A stretch of DNA of 64,000 nucleotides from Dactylis glomerata (lineage: Eukaryota; Streptophyta; Magnoliopsida; Poales; Poaceae): positions 558,001 through 622,000 of the forward strand of contig QXEO01001821.1 in NCBI GenBank assembly GCA_007115705.1. Direction: 5' to 3'. Both the position numbers and the translations under genes were made by a program. Positions 22,080 through 33,278 of this stretch are shown here, one piece after another; within the stretch, counting starts at the first letter, position 1, and each line of letters opens with the position of its first letter. The notes beneath the pieces were generated by a model that saw only the letters and a program-made list of their open reading frames with translations, searched no databases and had not been told where the DNA came from.

Positions 22080-22604
22080 ATGACCCACCCCACTGGTCCT
22101 TTCTTGATGGATTCGATGTCAACTACTAAAAGCCCAGTGATGATCATGACCCTGAAGTGTGAGACTGAGTTTCCCAAAGCATTGAAGAACCTCATGTTAA
22201 GTATGGGAATGCAAGGAGAAGCTGTTTACAAAGGATTTCCCGTGATAGATGAAGGTGAAGAATATTGGTGGGTGCAACTGCACCTATACAAGAACAAGGA
22301 AGATGACCACAAGAAGATGGGACTTTGGATGTTCACCAACTCCAAGATGTATCCATCATTCCTTGACTCAGCAAGATGTGCTGCTTGGTCAACCATAAAG
22401 GAACTTGGAGGAAGACTCAAGTGGAGACTTCATAATACCCAGCAAGACCTCAAAGAAGAAAAGGAAGACACTACTACATCGAAGGCGACCATAAGTCCAC
22501 TTCAAAGTGACATGGAACAGTTAGTATCTGAACTTGGTGATCAAGAAGACCTTATCAAAACCAAGGACGAGCAAATTACCAATCTACTGAAGCAGCTGAA
22601 ATAG
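22080..22604 (+). CDS. Sole ORF of the LARD, 174 aa, unknown function
   Basis: The ATG at 22080 (MTHPTGPF) comes immediately after CTTCCTATTTTAG, a strong 3' splice-site-like tract, 195 bp beyond the primer site. Residues about 30-115 suggest a small folded domain: VYKGF, EYWWVQLHLY, then SARCAAWSTIKELGGRL as a helix. Residues about 118-174 are charged with heptad-like spacing (LVSELGDQEDLIK, NLLKQLK), a probable coiled coil. It has no gag, protease or nucleic-acid enzyme motif. Its position equals that of the extra ORF of Gypsy-B. It may assist packaging or regulation, but that is inference. The protein family is not recognised. Confidence 0.55.
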   Translation: MTHPTGPFLMDSMSTTKSPVMIMTLKCETEFPKALKNLMLSMGMQGEAVYKGFPVIDEGEEYWWVQLHLYKNKEDDHKKMGLWMFTNSKMYPSFLDSARCAAWSTIKELGGRLKWRLHNTQQDLKEEKEDTTTSKATISPLQSDMEQLVSELGDQEDLIKTKDEQITNLLKQLK

Positions 22605-23145
22605 AACAATGGATCAGCTTAGAAGAGAACCAAGAAGCTTTAGTTGGACCTCCATTTAGGAAATTTTAATAAGCAGCGACGTGTAATAAGCGTTATGGTC
22701 ATACCGACTTGTGGATGATCGTACCTTCCCGTTTGTTTAAAAACTAGTTTGCTTGTTATGATGAATGTTTGTTAGATATTGCTTGTAGGATAAATTGTTT
22801 TGATTTGTTTTGTTTTGGGTAAGATTTTCTTCTTTAGATCCCTTCTGTCTAATTCTCATCTATGCTAAGACCTAAACTTGTCCCAAAACCCAAACCAAAG
22901 TTTTCTCAATGACAGAGCAACTACAATGACCCTCAGTTGGAGATAAGGATACAGAGTACAACAACAAGAAATAGTGTTTTAAGTACAAGAGACTGGAATA
23001 TTACGCATGAGACTGCACAAAGGATGATACCCCAAGACTCCAGTAAGCTAGATTGACTGAAGGATACCATGCAAACAATAAGAAGACACCCCAAGGTGTA
23101 GCTAATGTGGAAGTAATACTATTCAACCACCTCGTGCAAGAAAGG

Positions 23146-23217
23146 TGGAAAGGACAAACAGAGCAATGGAAAGGACAAATAGAGCAATGGAAAGAGCAAA
23201 CAGAGCAATGGAAAGGA
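23146..23217. repeat. 21-bp tandem repeat, about 3.4 copies, in LARD internal region
   Basis: Unit TGGAAAGGACAAACAGAGCAA begins at 23146, 23167, 23188 and 23209 (partial), with one to two changes per copy. Confidence 0.85.
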
Positions 23218-25052
23218 TTATAATTTCCTCTGAAATGGCAAACCAAAGGATCTACAACTTAAGGATTATTGCCGTGAGCTTTGTTGAAAACCTCTAGCTA
23301 GGAACGGTAGATTTTGTTTTCAAAATTCAAAATAGAATTTGGGAACTTGATTCCAATTTCAAAAAAAAAAACTTTTGTTTAAAAGCTAGTGAGGTTGACC
23401 AAGAGTTAGAATGCGAGATGCACCAAACCAAATACAAGGTAATGATTGGGTGTGACATGGATTTGCGCCCCATGACGACTACTCATATTGTTCGCTCTTG
23501 TATGAGGAATGGTAAATCTAGAGAGACATACCCACATGAGAGACGATGATGTTAAACCATAACCTTAGGAGGATAATATATTACACCCCTTATAGTGAGC
23601 CAGTGGCCAAAACGTAGGAATACGGTGAGAACTTGGACTTTTGAACAACTACATGAATCAGAAATGTTTTGCTCAGTGGACTTTGAATACGAAGACTGTT
23701 CAACTTGGCTGCTGCCTGTTCGATTCACCTTCTCGACTCTTCGTTTCAGCTACCTCCCTGAGCCTATAAAAGAGAGATCTTCTCTCCAGAGAGTCACAAC
23801 AAAGACAACCACCACTACCTATGAGATTTCCCCCTAGTTTCAAAGCTTTACGCCACCGAAGTCTACCCCATCCCGATCTGCGATGTTATGAAGCCACTCT
23901 CCAAATCCATGGAACTATTTTCCTGCCCATGAGAGCTTCGTTAGATCCCTTATCCTTGCAAAGGAATTCACCTTCGAGATATGATCAAGTTGTCCAGCGT
24001 CTTCCAATGACTATGAAGATGGTTGCTAAAGGAATACTTAAGGACCATCTGGTACTTGTGGCAAGTAGCACGACTTGCTTCGGTATCAAGAGAAGATTCA
24101 ACAATGCTAGTTATAAGGCGACCTTCCATCCCTTAAAGGTGCAAGTACCTCTTACAGAGTCCACCTTGTTTACCCCTATGAAGTGCTTGAGAAGACTGCA
24201 GAGAGATGCCATCCTAATTCATTGGGATGTGTGGTCTCATCACGTTCGTGGGGCAAGCATGCAGTACTTGGCACTGAGTTATCTTTTGAGATTCTTGGAA
24301 CGAAAATCAGCAAAAAAAAAAGTATGGCGATAGCCTGTATGCAATCTTGGCCTTGGTGAGGACCGACCAAGAAAAGGCTAGATACACATTCTTGGAAGAT
24401 GTACAACAACCAGGAAGGTTACCAGAACAGAATGGTATCGTGGAAAATTGAAGATCAAAATGATGTAATGAAGCAATCATAGATGAAGAACCTCTAAGGA
24501 TGATGATTAGGAAGTTCAGATGATGAGAGGATACCCTCTCAGCTTGGTCTTCTGAATGACCCAAAGAGGAGACAACTCAGCTTGGTCCTCTGATTGAACC
24601 AAAGAGTGACTCCTCAGTGTCCAAAGTAGTTCAACAACTACCCCGTTGGATAGAAAGCTCTATAATAGAGTAAGGTTACCTCAAGCAACCCCATAAGGAA
24701 GGTTGGTGCCCGGATTTGTGAATAGACACCCACCTATCGTAAATGAAGATGTGGACTGCCTTGTTGAAGGCAACGTGATGGATGATATCTGCTTATCACC
24801 AGAATTGGATGAAACCCTTGGTATGCCCACTTTTGAACATAGCTGTGGATATCAAAACTTCTGAGAAGGGCGATTCAGGTAAAATGTGACAACAGTGAAT
24901 GCAAGCTGGGAACAAAATGCAAGTGCCTAAGGAAGCATCAAGATACCACCAAGAGAAATTTTCTTTTAAGGGTGGTAGCCACCCAGATACCTAAACCCAG
25001 ACAACCTAAACCTACTTTCTTTCTAAGCCTCTCCAATCTCGAGGACGAGATT

Positions 25053-25071
25053 TCTTTTAAGGGTGGTAGTC
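25053..25071 (+). other. Polypurine-tract region of the LARD
   Basis: AAGGGTGGTAGTC directly precedes the 3' LTR start at 25072. It follows a TTTCTTTT tract, as in Tekay-like Gypsy elements. Confidence 0.6.
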
Positions 25072-28000
25072 TGTAACGACCCAAGATTTTATCAAATTTT
25101 GGGGGAAAATTTTTGTTTTTATTTTGCTTGTGTTGATTGAAAATTTACAGGGATTTAAAACTTTTGAGTTTATTTGAAAGCTTTGTTTGAAAACTACCCT
25201 ATTCAGCTTTATGCAAGCTTGCTTGCAAAAGATTGTTTTATAAAGTTTACTTTATTCAATAAAGGTTGCTTTTCAAACCATATTTGAGTGTGTTTCTCAA
25301 TCATTAATTTTATAAAACTATTATTTTACTATTTTTAGAAAGGATCAAGTTCAAACCCTATTTCTATTATTTTATGCAAGCAAAGCCATTAGGCTTAATT
25401 GAGATATTTTATTAAAAACCTTGTTTTGGATTCTGAAAACATGTTTGATGTTGGTTTAAAACCTTTCTGTGAATTTTACAAAATTATGAAATTGATTTGG
25501 CTTGATTTGGATTTTATATGCAAAATCTAGAAAGGAAATAAGAAAACGGAAAAGAGAAAAGAAACAACACAAAAAAAAGAGAAGAGAAAGATTTGGACCG
25601 AATCAGCCCAGTCCAGCCCAACCACAGCGGCCCACCCGAACACCCGAACCGGTACCCCCTCTATTTTTCCCTCCTCTCTCTTACACGTGGACCCCACCTG
25701 TCGGCTCCATCCCCTCCACCGTTTCCTCTCACTGGAAACCGTCGTCTTGATCTCGCCCACGATCCCGCTGCCTGGAGACCTCAAGGGCCACTCCGTGCCC
25801 TCCCCTATAAATACCCTCCCCCTCCTCTCTGATTCCCCTCTTCTTCCTCTTGCAAAATCGCCACCAGGCCGTCGGAATTGCTTGCCGGAGACCACGGTTG
25901 CTGCGGCCGTGCAGGCCAAATTCCGGAACACCAAGGTGTCCTCGGGCTCTCTCTCTTGTCCTACTCTTCCTCCCATGATCTGGCGCCTCACCCCATGTCC
26001 CTTGGCTATCCGATTTTGCAGGGAAATCAACGCTTCACCGCGAACCGAAGGTCACCGTCGTCCTCGCCTTCTCCAGTCGCCCCTCCCCTCTTCTACTGGA
26101 TGCAATCGAGCATCCCGAGGATCTTTCCGAGTTCGCCGACCTCTTCTGCACCCTGTCCGATACTCCCTCACCGTCGGCAACCCCCGGAAGCTCGCCGTCG
26201 TTCACATCCAGAGCCGGAGCTCGCCGGCGGCCAGCCGTAACCCTAGCCCGGTGAGCCTATTCCCCCTCTGTCCATCTCAACCGTTCGATCTTGATCCTGC
26301 GATCTAGAAAGAATCACTTAAACAAAGCGGTATGGGACAATCTGGTGCATCCATGCTTCATAAGATCCAGCGGCTAACAGAGACGATCCAGCCGAAGGGG
26401 TATCAACCAATCAAAATCAGCCACGTGTCAGCTTCTGGTTAAAACGAAAATCAAATAGAAGTTTGAAACCTGATTTGATCCAAATCTTTGGAAATTCATA
26501 TCTTTTGATCTGTAACTCGTAAAATTGCAAATAATATACCGTTGGAATCCTTAGAACATCTAGAATCCAGTAGTACAATAAAACTTCATATTTTATGGGT
26601 TCAATTTGAAACCATTTGCAAATTGGGATCAAACCCTCTGTTAGCTTGATAAATTCATATCTTTTGTTCTATCCATCCAAAAATTACAAATTTGTAGTCT
26701 CTGGATTCCTCTCAACTTGTAGAACATCATAGGATCAATAAAATCCAAATTTGATACGTGCACACACTTTGTGCATTCAAATCTATCCAAATCACTAATT
26801 GGATCATAGTTTGAATTCTATAACTTATTTTAGAATGAATCCACTTGCAGTGACTTTGTTTTGCTGCAAGCTATCCAGTAGCATCACTCCCATAATTTAT
26901 TGAACCATTTCGCAATTATTCAAATTCCAACATGAGGATTTGAGTAATTTCCACTATAGAAATAAACCTATTCCTTTTCAGTAATGTTTCTATCTATTTT
27001 AGCAAATCCTATGATCATACCTAGCTATCAAATATCATCTTGAGATCACTTTGATCCAATGTCATATCTATCTAAATAACATCTTGATCAAGATCATATC
27101 TACTTAAACCTATCTTGTATAGTACCCACTTATTCAAATTACAAATGTGTTATTTGAGTAAAGTGTGATACTTTCAATCTTAGTTTCTACCTTTGCTACT
27201 ATGGTATTGATCAAATCAACATCATAGTACTTGACCCAATCCCCTTTACTCATTAGAAACCTTAAGCCATGTTTTCAAACATCATCTATACATATCCATT
27301 ACCTATAGCCTTTTATTCATGTCTACTCAATCTTAGCCTTGCATTGAACTATTCAATTTGCACTTGAGTTAATTGAGTGCTTCAATGTTATAAGAATCCT
27401 AGCCTAAGCTTAAGTGTAATATATACTATTTAAGAATAATTGTTGTCACAACTATTCAATAGTATTGCTATTGCACTATTTCGTCTCTTATGTGATTTAC
27501 CCACATGAGATATTCCAAGATCCAATATGCTTTGATAAAGCATAAAGATCCCACTCGTTATATTTTGTCTAATTCATATATATATTCAAATTGCAATTGT
27601 GCTACTTGAGTAGAATATGAATTCATATCAAACCTAGATTTTGTTAACGTGGAGTTGTTATAACCCATACCATAGTATGTGTTATACACCATGTCGATCA
27701 ATGAACCATTTGAGCCATGTCCTCAAATATCAATCATTCATACCCAATACCATGCCCACTTAGTTTGGTTCACATGTATTGAACTATTCAATTTACAAAC
27801 GAGTTGATTGAGTAACTCAATACTTCATGAATCTTTTACCCAATGTCTAAGTGTTATGCATACTATTTAAGAGTAATTGTTGTCACATTTACTCAATAGT
27901 GTTGTAGTTGCACAAATTGACTCCTGTGTAATTTATTTCACATGAGCTATTCCTAAAACTCTTATATGCTTTGATAAAGCATAAAAACTTCATCAATTAT

Positions 28001-29562
28001 ATTTTTGCCTAGACCAATTCTCCCTCAAATCATATTGATCTTCCCCAACTAAGCTCTCAAATTCATATCTCCCCAAATCATGATCCTTTACCATATCTTT
28101 CTTGTCATAACATATCAATAAATCCAAATCGTTAAACAAATACTTTTCAATTGTTTGATTTGTTTAATTGTGTTAGTATGGATTGTTTATGGTATGCTAT
28201 TTCTTGTGCTATAGTTTTTGCGAAGAACGACGTGCTTAGTTGAGAAAAGTGGAAAGATCGTGTTCTTCAAAAAGGCAAGTGACACACATGCTCCCCTACC
28301 CATTTTATTATGCATTAGTATATTCACCTCTTGTAGTATACATGATAGGTGTTTTACTCAACTGCTTAGATCCTAGTAGTGTGTAGCAATCCCTCAAACC
28401 CCACCTGTTAGGATGCCAAGTACCTTGTTAATATTGATGCCATGCTAAGATCACTTGAAAAGTGTTTTTGTGAAAAGTTAAGAACTTCAACTAAAATGAA
28501 ACACCTGGGTGGAATGGTTTGATAAGATGAGGTGAGGTAGGTGGATTCTGGGACGCAAGCCTCATAAAGAGGATGTGGGAACAGAATACCACTCGGGATG
28601 GCCACCCAGGAACAAAGAGATGGCTATGTCTTCCATGCTTAGTGTACTTCCAGTGCAGCCTTATGACATTATGGGCTCTGTCTTGACTGATTTGATGTGG
28701 GGATGCAACTAGGTGCAAGAAGACGGTGGTAGAAAAATTATAGGTTGGGAACGGATCTTGCCAGTTAGTTGCCCTCTCCTTCTAAAAGGTCTCGTTTCAT
28801 TTTATGTATGGGCATAAAATGAATCGTAAGGTGAAAGTGCACAACCCTTGCAAGGTGTTTAAATCTAATCGATTAGCCGTGTCCTCGGTTATGGACAATT
28901 GAGTCTCTAGACATGGAATGTACGGAATAATCTCATCACCGATTCTGAATTATTAAAATTTTGTCTAGAAACCCTAGGCCGGAACTAAGGACCATACACT
29001 CCGAGGGGTGGTGGTACCTGAGGTTCCAAACTTTGTTGAGTTGCGCCCAGAACTACATACCGGCCAGTATGTAGCGTATGGGGGTTGTCTTGACCCTTGA
29101 AAATTAAAATTTGTTGAAAGAAAGTATTAAAATGGATTATAGGATAAAATTGGCTTTATGCAAATCAGCCTTTGAGATCCACCAGCCAAATGTCATGTAG
29201 CTAGTTCTTTCCACAAAAATGCCACCAAATATGTGTCATTTGCCAGTACATCATTGTACTGACCCCTCTGGGGCTGCATATTCAAACGTGCAGGTTTTAT
29301 TTCGAGTAAGGAACCAGGAGTAGGATCTCGAGACTACATTCCAACATGTCTGCCTGTGGCACGTGATGAAGAATGGAGGCTCACTGCAACTATGCTTTAT
29401 GCTGTGTACTCGTAAGGTTGAAGACCTATGTAACTAGATTTACGTTGTAATATTGATGCTATTGCAATGATTACTTAATTTGTACTGTGGTGCTATCTAC
29501 TGATCCAGGGAATGGCACAGATACACAGGAGATTTGCCTTTAGTAAAAGGCGGGTCGTTACA
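25072..29562 (+). repeat. 3' LTR of the LARD
   Basis: It is 4,491 bp, equal to the 5' LTR apart from about five transitions and a 12-bp deletion near 28360. The following CGTGC completes the target duplication. Confidence 0.92.
25806..25813 (+). promoter_or_regulatory. TATA box, LARD 3' LTR
   Basis: TATAAATA, the exact counterpart of 18103-18110. From here a transcript could read out into the LINE fragment at 29568. Confidence 0.6.
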
Positions 29563-29567
29563 CGTGC

Positions 29568-30514
29568 CGAGTAAGGTCAAAGTTCATTGCTGGAGATTGG
29601 TGAAGAATGGACTTGCCATGGGCGAAGAGTTACGGCGACGGCAGATCAAGGAGGGAGTGCTCTGTATTGCATGTAACCGTCCAGAAACTATCCGTCACAG
29701 GTTCTGGGAGTGTCCACACTCCATGGAATTTTGGAGCCAACTAAGAACTAGAACGGGTCATTGTTTCTTAGCACCACCGGGTGTTATGAGATCGTTTGGG
29801 GAGCTCCAAATTTGGTTACTGGAATGGTTGGGGACACAGACCGAGCATGAACTTGCACTGGCAATGCTTGGCCTTTACCACATCTGGTTAGCCAGAAATG
29901 ACGCGAGAGACAACGCCCTCATTGAGAGCCCAAATGTCACAGTGGAGAGAGTGTGTTTCCTCTGGGACGAATGGCAGCATGTTCAGGACAAGCAACAGGA
30001 GGAGATGAAGCAGAGCGAGGTGCACTGGACAAAACCGGCTGCAGGTTGGCTCAAGGTGAACTGCGATGGGGCTTTTCTTGCCTTAGACGGATGAGGAGGT
30101 GGAGGTATGGTCTTGCAAGATCACCATGGCGATTTTCTTATGGGAGGTTTCCCTTTTTTCCCTTTAGCTACGGATCCCGAGGGGGCGGAGCTCCTGGCAT
30201 GACGCCTTGCTATGATGGCGGCAAAGGATGCGGGTGCAACTAAGCTCGTGGTGGAGTCGGACTGCTTGGGGCTTGTCAAGAAGTTGGGAACTACGGAGCT
30301 CGATCGCTCGGTTCATGGACCACTCGTCGAAGACATTAAGGTGTTACTTGGTGGCTTTGAAGAGGTACAGGTTCAGCATGTTTGTCGTATGGCGAATGGA
30401 GTTGCAAACAGGTTGGCTAAGGAGGGCTGCATGAATAATGTATGTGAAACTTGGTTTGGGGTACCACCTATGTGGATTGTAACCTTATTAGACTCGGATT
30501 CGGATGTTGCTTAA
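29568..30514 (+). pseudogene. LINE ORF2 C-terminus: zf-RVT and RNase H-like domains
   Basis: Continuing from 17368, the frame codes VPSKVKVHCWRLVKNGLAMG and the zinc-binding C-I-A-C ... H-R-F-W-E-C cluster of zf-RVT (PF13966 type). An RVT_3-type RNase H follows: WLKVNCDGAF, GMVLQDHHGDFLMGG, KLVVESDCLGLV and CRMANGVANRLAKEG. Two in-frame TGA codons (30092-30094 and about 30199-30201) lie inside the RNase H domain, so it is dead. The second probably derives from a Trp codon. Stop at 30512-30514. Confidence 0.85.
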
Positions 30515-30628
30515 TAAAATGCAGCCATTAAATCTCCAAAAAAAACTTTGGTTGGTTAATCCGATCAATTTATCTGTGGTAACCAAGTACTCTCTCCGTT
30601 CTACTCTACCCCCTCCATTTTTAAAATA

Positions 30629-30795
30629 CTCCCTCCGTTCTATAATATAAAATGTTTTTGCTCATCATTACCATGCATGTATATAGATATTTTTAGTGCG
30701 TAGGTTAAAACCAAAAGAAGTAAACCTATATACACTAAAAGATGTCTACATACATGCATGACAATGATCTGCTAAAACATCTTATATTTTAGTAT
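30629..30795. mobile_element. Stowaway MITE, right terminus lost
   Basis: The left end CTCCCTCCGTTCTATAATAT follows TA (30627-30628). The body shows the usual TACACTAAAAGATGTCT inner palindrome and CTAAAACATCTTATATTTTAG, but the closing repeat is missing. Sequence changes into a fold-back element at about 30800. Confidence 0.7.
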
Positions 30796-30799
30796 ATAG

Positions 30800-31165
30800 G
30801 TTCACCCCTCAAGCTTGGAAAAATAAAAAAATAATTCAAAAAAAGGTTTTAAAAAATTGAACCGTTTTTTAAATCAAAGATGAGTACCGGTACTATACTT
30901 ATAAAAATATTTCCCAAGGAAATTACTTTTATTTTATCCTGGGTAAAAAAACTCGAAACCCCCCATGGCCAAATACTATTCACTATATATTTGTCTTAAT
31001 TTTGTTTTTTTTGCCCAGGTTACAATGATAGTAATTTCCTAGGGGAAATGTAATACACAAGTACAATACCTGATCATCTTTGATTTCAAAAAAAGTTTGA
31101 TTTGTTTAAACCTTTTTTGAATTATTTATGATTTTTTCCAAGTATGGGGGTGTGTAGCATCCGAG
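30800..31165. mobile_element. Fold-back element with long inverted arms
   Basis: The left arm (about 30803-30965: CCCCTCAAGCTTGG, AATAATTCAAAAAAAGG, AAATCAAAGATGAG) pairs with the right arm (about 31010-31155, complement of the same order). The arms are about 160 bp and roughly 80% alike, with a short AT-rich loop. No terminal duplication is clear. Confidence 0.65.
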
Positions 31166-31184
31166 AACCAAAAGTCCGTGTTAA

Positions 31185-31277
31185 TTACCCCTTTTGCTTC
31201 TAATCTACACAAAAGATATCTAGATACATGCATGTAAATAATTGGCTAAAACATTTTATATTTTGGAATTGAGGAAG
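31185..31277. mobile_element. Stowaway MITE right-half remnant
   Basis: GGCTAAAACATTTTATATTTTGG ends in a decayed terminus TTGAGGAAG followed by TA. It is either the missing right half of the MITE at 30629, split by the fold-back element, or a separate fragment. Confidence 0.5.
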
Positions 31278-32756
31278 TAGGATGGTTTTAATAGGATCGT
31301 CCATGTTTTCGTATGTATCTCACATGTGGATTTAAAATACACACAAATTAACTTGGGTCACATGTGTGGTTTTGGCTGTTTTAACTGCATCATTTGGTAT
31401 TATAAAGAAAGTAATCCAACTCGTTGATTCCTACCACTTCATTTTAGTTTACTGTATCTCCTAGAGTTCACTCTCTGAGAATTCGGTTTTATTATTTCAG
31501 TATATTAAATTTGTCTCTTGAATTTTTCCCTTTAATTGATGATTTTTATTTTATTTGAAATAGTGTTAATAGTTTTTGAATTTGATACAGCTTCTTGTGC
31601 AAGCATTTTGACCCAGGCCGTGGAGGACACCACATCCATGTGCCTGGCCGCCATGCGTCGGAGAGGGAGTGCGGGCAACAGAGCGAGCAGGTCATAGAAG
31701 CTCACATGGCCGCCACGTGTCATAGAGGGAGTGCGGGCGAAAGAGCGGCCAAGGCAGAGCGGCGGGGGGAAACATGACAACAAGCAAGGGACGGGGAAAT
31801 GGAGGAGAGAGGAGAGAGAGAGGAGTACGTGGAAAGATAAAAGATTGAAAGGTGGGCCATATAGGTGGGGAGGTGAGAGAATCCGACGTGGAGTGCTTTA
31901 ATATTTGCTGCCAGCGCTCCCAATCATCTCCCTACCTATCGAGGACGTTCTAGGAGTGTCGACTGTTTTATTCGGAGCGTCGGACAAAATTTTAATTATT
32001 GGGAGCACCGGTAAAGCTATTTTTTGTTGGAGTCCAATAGAGCTATTGGAAGCCGCATTGGAAGCGTCGGTGGAGATGCTCTAACGATGCTAACATGCAA
32101 GAAATGAAAAAAGTGATACTTAAGCTACCTTGTTCTAACTAAATATAGATGAATTGATTAGGAATGCATGCCAGAATCTCCACCGCACATTATTTTCTTG
32201 GTGCATCACTATCAGCCCAATTATGTTGCAATAGCGTGTTCACTCTTTTCCCCAACTTGTTCCACTTTAAACGTTCACGTTTTCACCTAGTTCCTCTGTG
32301 AAGTGCTACATACGGAAAATAAGTAAAGGAAAAAAGGCCAACGAGTTGGAAAATATATATAGAGAGAGAGACATTTTGTCACTGGTCGTGGTCACCTACT
32401 GCTGTTGCCATGTCGACGCCAGATTCGCCATCACCTCCGGAAAAAGTTGTCTCCCATGCACGGTGGCTGTTTCACCTCGCCGGGCCGCTGATGGCCATCG
32501 GCAGCCAAAACATCTCCATGGAATTTAATATAGGCCACGGGGAAAAGACACGCGGTGACCTAGCTAGCTAGCGGAATACGGCCACATGGATTCTGTAGGG
32601 GCCGCGCAACTCGACGTCGAATTGGCCGTGCTCATGCACGGAGATATCGTTGTCTCCTTTCCGATGCCGTCGTTTTTCGACGTTGATATGGTCCCTCAAG
32701 TCAAAGATCGCGCGATGCATGCACGTCCTAAAGAACTGATTGCCGGTTAACATCTA
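31278..32756. other. Intergenic DNA without a recognised gene
   Basis: AT-rich, with a GC-rich island at 31600-31830. There a segment of about 45 bp (GCCGCCAYG...AGAGGGAGTGCGGGC) is repeated 62 bp apart. Open frames here are short and unsupported. Confidence 0.6.
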
Positions 32757-32914
32757 CTCCCTCCGTTTCAAAATATAAGATATTTTAGCTTTGTAAAGCA
32801 AATGTATTTAGACATCTTTTAGTGTGTAGGTTCACTCGAATATATACACTAAAACGTGTCTATATACACTTGCTTCACAAATCTAAAACATCTTATATTT
32901 TGAAACGGATGAAG
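32757..32914. mobile_element. Stowaway MITE, 158 bp
   Basis: Ends are CTCCCTCCGTTTCAAAATA and its complement (one to two changes at the right end), with TA duplications at 32755-32756 and 32915-32916. Inner palindrome TTAGTGTGTAGGTTCACT. Confidence 0.93.
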
Positions 32915-33118
32915 TACATTTGGAGCCTAAGCGTTTCTGACATTCCTGTATGAAAACGAGTTCATGCCTAGATACTTAATGGAAGTCGCTTAAATTTGGA
33001 TCACCAGGGACCATCAGCAAGTTTATGTGATGAAAATTAACTACAGAAGGAGTGAAACTGTGCCAAACAACTTGGATGTGCAAGAATTTTCTACTTCTGT
33101 CCAAACTTTTGTAATATA

Positions 33119-33276
33119 CTCCCTCCGTTTCAAAATATAAGATGTTTTAGCTTTGTGAAGCAAATGCATTTAGACATCTTTTAGTGTGTAGGTTCACTTG
33201 AATATACACACTATAGCATGTCTAGATACATTTGCTTCACAAACCTAAAACATCTTATATTTTGAAACGGAGGGAG
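33119..33276. mobile_element. Stowaway MITE, 158 bp, sister of the copy at 32757
   Basis: Intact CTCCCTCCGTTTCAAAATA termini on both sides and TA at 33117-33118 and 33277-33278. Same length and orientation as the element 204 bp upstream, differing at about 12 sites. Confidence 0.95.
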
Positions 33277-33278
33277 TA

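Larger units (their letters stand above)
22605..25071 (+). other. Non-coding internal region of the LARD
   Basis: About 2.5 kb with no recognisable gag or pol. An ORF-like frame at 23821-24333 shows no family features. A 21-bp tandem repeat lies at 23146-23217. The region ends in a GAGGACGAGATTTCTTTTAAGG-type tail, typical of related autonomous Gypsy elements. Confidence 0.7.
17369..29562 (+). mobile_element. Complete young LARD-type LTR retrotransposon (12.2 kb, no gag or pol)
   Basis: Both LTRs are present (17369-21871 and 25072-29562), each starting TGTAACGACCC and ending GGGTCGTTACA. The flanking 5-bp duplication is CGTGC (17364-17368, 29563-29567). A tRNA-iMet primer site and a polypurine tract border the 3.2 kb internal region. 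That region has one short ORF (22080-22604) and no gag, protease, RT, RNase H or integrase. This is the definition of a large retrotransposon derivative; LTR and internal sizes resemble the barley LARD Sukkula, but the identity is not verified. LTRs differ at about five sites plus one 12-bp indel, so insertion is recent. Confidence 0.92.
17178..30547 (+). mobile_element. LINE (L1-like) 3' part, interrupted by a LARD
   Basis: Two pieces, 17178-17368 and 29568-30547, read as one LINE ORF2 end. The upstream piece codes VEDILKIPVG and SGVFSVRSAYHLKQQ. The downstream piece continues with VPSKVKVHCWRL, a zf-RVT knuckle and an RNase H-like domain. It ends after AATAAAATGC with an A-tract at about 30537-30546. 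The 5' portion was displaced by Gypsy-B and is off the window. Confidence 0.85.

Noticed and set aside
23001..23246. Cys/His-repeat peptide (FHCSVCP units), minus strand
   Set aside because: Translation of the 21-bp tandem repeat in the LARD; no zinc-finger spacing and no start context.
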